A stretch of DNA of 7,936 nucleotides from Ruminococcus sp. (GTDB lineage Bacteria; Bacillota; Clostridia; Oscillospirales; Ruminococcaceae), in contig JAAVHK010000035.1 in the NCBI GenBank assembly GCA_014799765.1, positions 1 through 7,936 of the forward strand, read 5' to 3'. Positions 5,826 to 7,936 of the stretch are shown piece after piece (within the stretch, counting starts at the first letter, position 1; each line of letters begins with the position of its first letter). The position numbers were made by a program, and so were the translations under genes. The notes under the pieces are model-generated. The model was not told the origin of the DNA. It worked only from the letters and a program-made list of their open reading frames with translations, and ran no database searches.

Positions 5826-6562
5826 TGGAAGATAAAAATTACAGAAATGCTGTAATTCTATGCGATAAAGAAAATGTGGGGAAGAACATTCCCATAGGTG
5901 CAAGCAAAACGGGTGGATTTCCCGACTTACCACCTGAAATTGAATATCCTGTAATGTCGGCACATACTGAAAATTTCGGCTATAACGGTAAAGTTGACAG
6001 ATATAAAAAATCCGCTATGCAGTTGGTGGCACAGATTAACTTATATGAACTTGCTGAAACAGGTGCTGACGTTGAAAATTTTCTGCCGAAAAAAGATTTG
6101 CTTTACATATTCTGGAGCGGTGAAATTATGACATTTGAAAGCGATGAATATGTGGAAATTCATTGTGACGAACCCGAAAAGAAAGATATTCAGAAAGTAA
6201 TCTGCTGGGACGGTGATATGTCAACACTAAGGCGTACACAACCACCATGTCCGTATTATAGCAAATACTTTGAAAATAATATTACAGAGGAATGTTTTCC
6301 GGAGTGTGCTGTTGATTTCAGTGAACAAAAGGAATATGATTGTGATGATTATGACAATGAAAATTTTGAATCTGATAAACTTTTCGGCTTTCTGTATGGC
6401 GTAAATAATCCTTGGATTGAAGACTATGAAGTGAATTTGTTTCGGTTTGACTGCCACAGTATTTTTTGGGGATGTATATGGTATGCCTACTGGATAATGA
6501 AACAAAAAGACTTGAAAAACCTTGATTTTTCGCACATTACTTTAAGTTGTGATATGGATTGA
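5825..6562 (+). CDS. DUF1963 (YwqG-like) family protein
   Basis: A 245-residue soluble protein with no signal peptide or membrane segment. Family marks are visible from end to end: IPIGASKTGGFPDLPP (22-37), the QLVAQINLYEL strand (66-76), a LPKKDLLYIFW segment just after it, and the C-terminal DLKNLDFSHI (229-238). DUF1963 proteins have no established biochemical role, so none is given. The protein is rich in aromatic and acidic residues and has 10 cysteines, including ECFPEC, which is high for a cytosolic protein of this size. The gene begins on the ftsK stop codon and ends 13 bases before ygiQ, so it should be co-expressed with both. Its isoleucine codons (11 ATT, 4 ATA, 1 ATC) differ from the ATA-favouring ftsK and ygiQ, which hints that it joined the operon later. 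Family assignment is by motif recall. Confidence 0.8.
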   Translation: MEDKNYRNAVILCDKENVGKNIPIGASKTGGFPDLPPEIEYPVMSAHTENFGYNGKVDRYKKSAMQLVAQINLYELAETGADVENFLPKKDLLYIFWSGEIMTFESDEYVEIHCDEPEKKDIQKVICWDGDMSTLRRTQPPCPYYSKYFENNITEECFPECAVDFSEQKEYDCDDYDNENFESDKLFGFLYGVNNPWIEDYEVNLFRFDCHSIFWGCIWYAYWIMKQKDLKNLDFSHITLSCDMD

Positions 6563-6575
6563 ATGGTGATTTTTT

Positions 6576-7936
6576 ATGTATGATAAATTTCTTCCGATAA
6601 CTAAAAAAGAAATGGACGAGCAGAGAATAACTCAGTTTGATTTTATTTACATAACGGGCGACGCATACGTTGACCACCCCAGCTTCGGAGTGGCTATAAT
6701 TACAAGACTTATTGAAGCTATGGGCTATACAGTCGGGATTATCTCGCAACCCGACTGGCACACAGACAGGGATTTCAGAAAATTCGGCAGACCTAAGTAT
6801 GCTTTTCTTGTGACGTCCGGAAATATAGATTCAATGGTGGCACATTATACGTCTGCAAAAAGAAAACGTTCCGACGACGCATACACCGCCGGAGGAGTTG
6901 CCGGAAAACGTCCGGACAGAGCGGTAATAGTGTACTGTCGGAAAATAAGAGAATATTTCGGTAATATTCCGATAGCCATAGGCGGTCTTGAAGCCTCGCT
7001 CAGACGTTTTGCACATTACGACTACTGGGACGATACTGTACGTCCGTCTGTACTTGTCGACAGCGGTGCGGATTTACTCATGTACGGTATGGGTGAACAT
7101 CAGATACAGGAACTTTGTAAAAGACTTTCCGCCGGTGAGGATATAAAAAACATACACGATATACGAGGTACTTGTTATCTTACAGAACCGGTAAATACTC
7201 CGATAGGTTCGGCACAATGTCCGGCGTTTGAGCAGGTCAGGGATAACAAAAGAGAGTACGCAAAAGCTACTAAAATTCAATACGACTGGCAGGACGAAGT
7301 ATACGGAAAAACAGTCATTCAGCGACACGGTAATATGATGTTGGTACAGAATCCGCCGGCATACAGTCTTACCACTGAAGAACTTGATTATATTTACTCG
7401 TTACCGTATACAAGGACTTATCACCCGTCATACGAAGCACTGGGTGGCGTACCTGGTATAGAAGAGGTAAGATTTTCTATCACACATAATAGAGGATGTT
7501 TCGGGTACTGTAATTTCTGTTCAATCGCACTGCATCAGGGACGGCGTGTCACGTGCAGAAGCGAAAAATCCATACTCGAAGAAGCCGAAAGAATTACGAA
7601 AATGCCGGATTTCAAGGGATATATACACGACGTCGGCGGACCTACTGCAAATTTCCGGAGTACGTCTTGTGAAAAGCAAATCAGTAAAGGACTTTGTATG
7701 GGTAAAAAATGTCTTGCTCCTGTACCGTGTCCGGCACTGAAAGCAGACCATACTGAATATCTTGAAATCTTACGGAAAATACGTAAAATAAAGGGAATAA
7801 AACGTGTGTTCATACGTTCCGGAATAAGATATGATTATCTCATGGAAGACAAGAACAGTGAATTTATTCGGGAGCTGATAAAATATCACGTAAGCGGACA
7901 ATTAAAGGTTGCACCGGAACACTGTTCGGCGGTGGT
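6576..7936 (+). CDS. ygiQ: YgiQ-family (UPF0313) radical SAM protein, 3' end outside window
   Basis: The frame is open from ATG 6576 to the window end: 453 codons of a protein usually 600-740 residues long, so the C-terminus lies outside. The N-terminus carries the family signature ITGDAYVDHPSFG (26-38) and QPDW soon after; IGGLEASLRRFAHYDYW (about 135-151) and HDVGGPTANF are also typical. The radical SAM iron-sulphur site is CFGYCNFC (C308, C312, C315; CX3CX2C), expected to bind a 4Fe-4S cluster and cleave S-adenosylmethionine. A cysteine-rich segment (GLCMGKKCLAPVPCP) follows, and LKVAPEH stands near the edge. The N-terminal part resembles a cobalamin-binding-like domain in this family, and the physiological reaction is not established. 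The start follows the previous stop by 13 bases; GGTGA at 6565-6569 is a modest ribosome binding site, so translation may depend on upstream ribosomes. Confidence 0.93.
   Translation, partial: MYDKFLPITKKEMDEQRITQFDFIYITGDAYVDHPSFGVAIITRLIEAMGYTVGIISQPDWHTDRDFRKFGRPKYAFLVTSGNIDSMVAHYTSAKRKRSDDAYTAGGVAGKRPDRAVIVYCRKIREYFGNIPIAIGGLEASLRRFAHYDYWDDTVRPSVLVDSGADLLMYGMGEHQIQELCKRLSAGEDIKNIHDIRGTCYLTEPVNTPIGSAQCPAFEQVRDNKREYAKATKIQYDWQDEVYGKTVIQRHGNMMLVQNPPAYSLTTEELDYIYSLPYTRTYHPSYEALGGVPGIEEVRFSITHNRGCFGYCNFCSIALHQGRRVTCRSEKSILEEAERITKMPDFKGYIHDVGGPTANFRSTSCEKQISKGLCMGKKCLAPVPCPALKADHTEYLEILRKIRKIKGIKRVFIRSGIRYDYLMEDKNSEFIRELIKYHVSGQLKVAPEHCSAV

Noticed and set aside
7546..7740. Plus-strand 64-codon frame inside ygiQ
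   Set aside because: The ygiQ frame is continuous through it with conserved family motifs; the overlap frame has no ribosome binding site.
1..7936. A hidden defence system, prophage, transposon or toxin-antitoxin pair
   Set aside because: Every well-supported gene falls into cellulosome, segregation, DUF1963 or YgiQ families; no integrase, transposase, nuclease, terminal inverted repeats or small toxin-antitoxin pair was seen on either strand.

Overview
The window looks like chromosomal DNA from an AT-rich, Gram-positive gut or rumen bacterium of the Ruminococcus type. Three things point there. A secreted protein ends in a type I dockerin after a long threonine linker, an architecture typical of cellulosome-forming ruminococci such as R. 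flavefaciens and R. champanellensis. The ribosome binding sites are strong GGAGG sequences. A tepA-like gene sits directly upstream of an ftsK/spoIIIE gene, as in Bacillus, where only a very small gene separates them. The genus is inferred; no rRNA or other phylogenetic marker is present.

Layout. Positions 1-165 hold no supportable gene but carry a bidirectional-looking terminator with a UUCG loop. Positions 166-2283 (minus strand) encode a 705-residue secreted dockerin protein with no recognisable catalytic domain. It has a signal peptide, three divergent copies of what looks like one beta-rich module, a 43-residue Thr linker and the dockerin. Positions 2284-2604 are a divergent promoter region, with a palindrome over the predicted -10 box of the dockerin gene and a good sigma-A-type promoter for the rightward genes. 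From 2605 to the right edge there is one apparent plus-strand operon: a ClpP-fold TepA-like protease, a FtsK/SpoIIIE DNA translocase, a DUF1963 (YwqG-like) protein whose start codon overlaps the ftsK stop, and a YgiQ-family radical SAM protein cut off by the window end.

How the genes fit together. The leftward gene probably works outside the cell, docked onto a cohesin of a scaffoldin or cell-wall anchor, and probably binds plant polysaccharide or another ligand. The rightward operon is housekeeping: chromosome segregation (FtsK), a membrane-quality-control or translocation-related ClpP-like peptidase, and two proteins whose biochemical roles are poorly defined. I see no mobile element, CRISPR array, tRNA, rRNA, phage gene or defence system. 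The points most worth a second look are the three-module dockerin protein of unknown function, the palindromic promoter in front of it, and the DUF1963 gene, whose isoleucine codon use differs from the operon around it.
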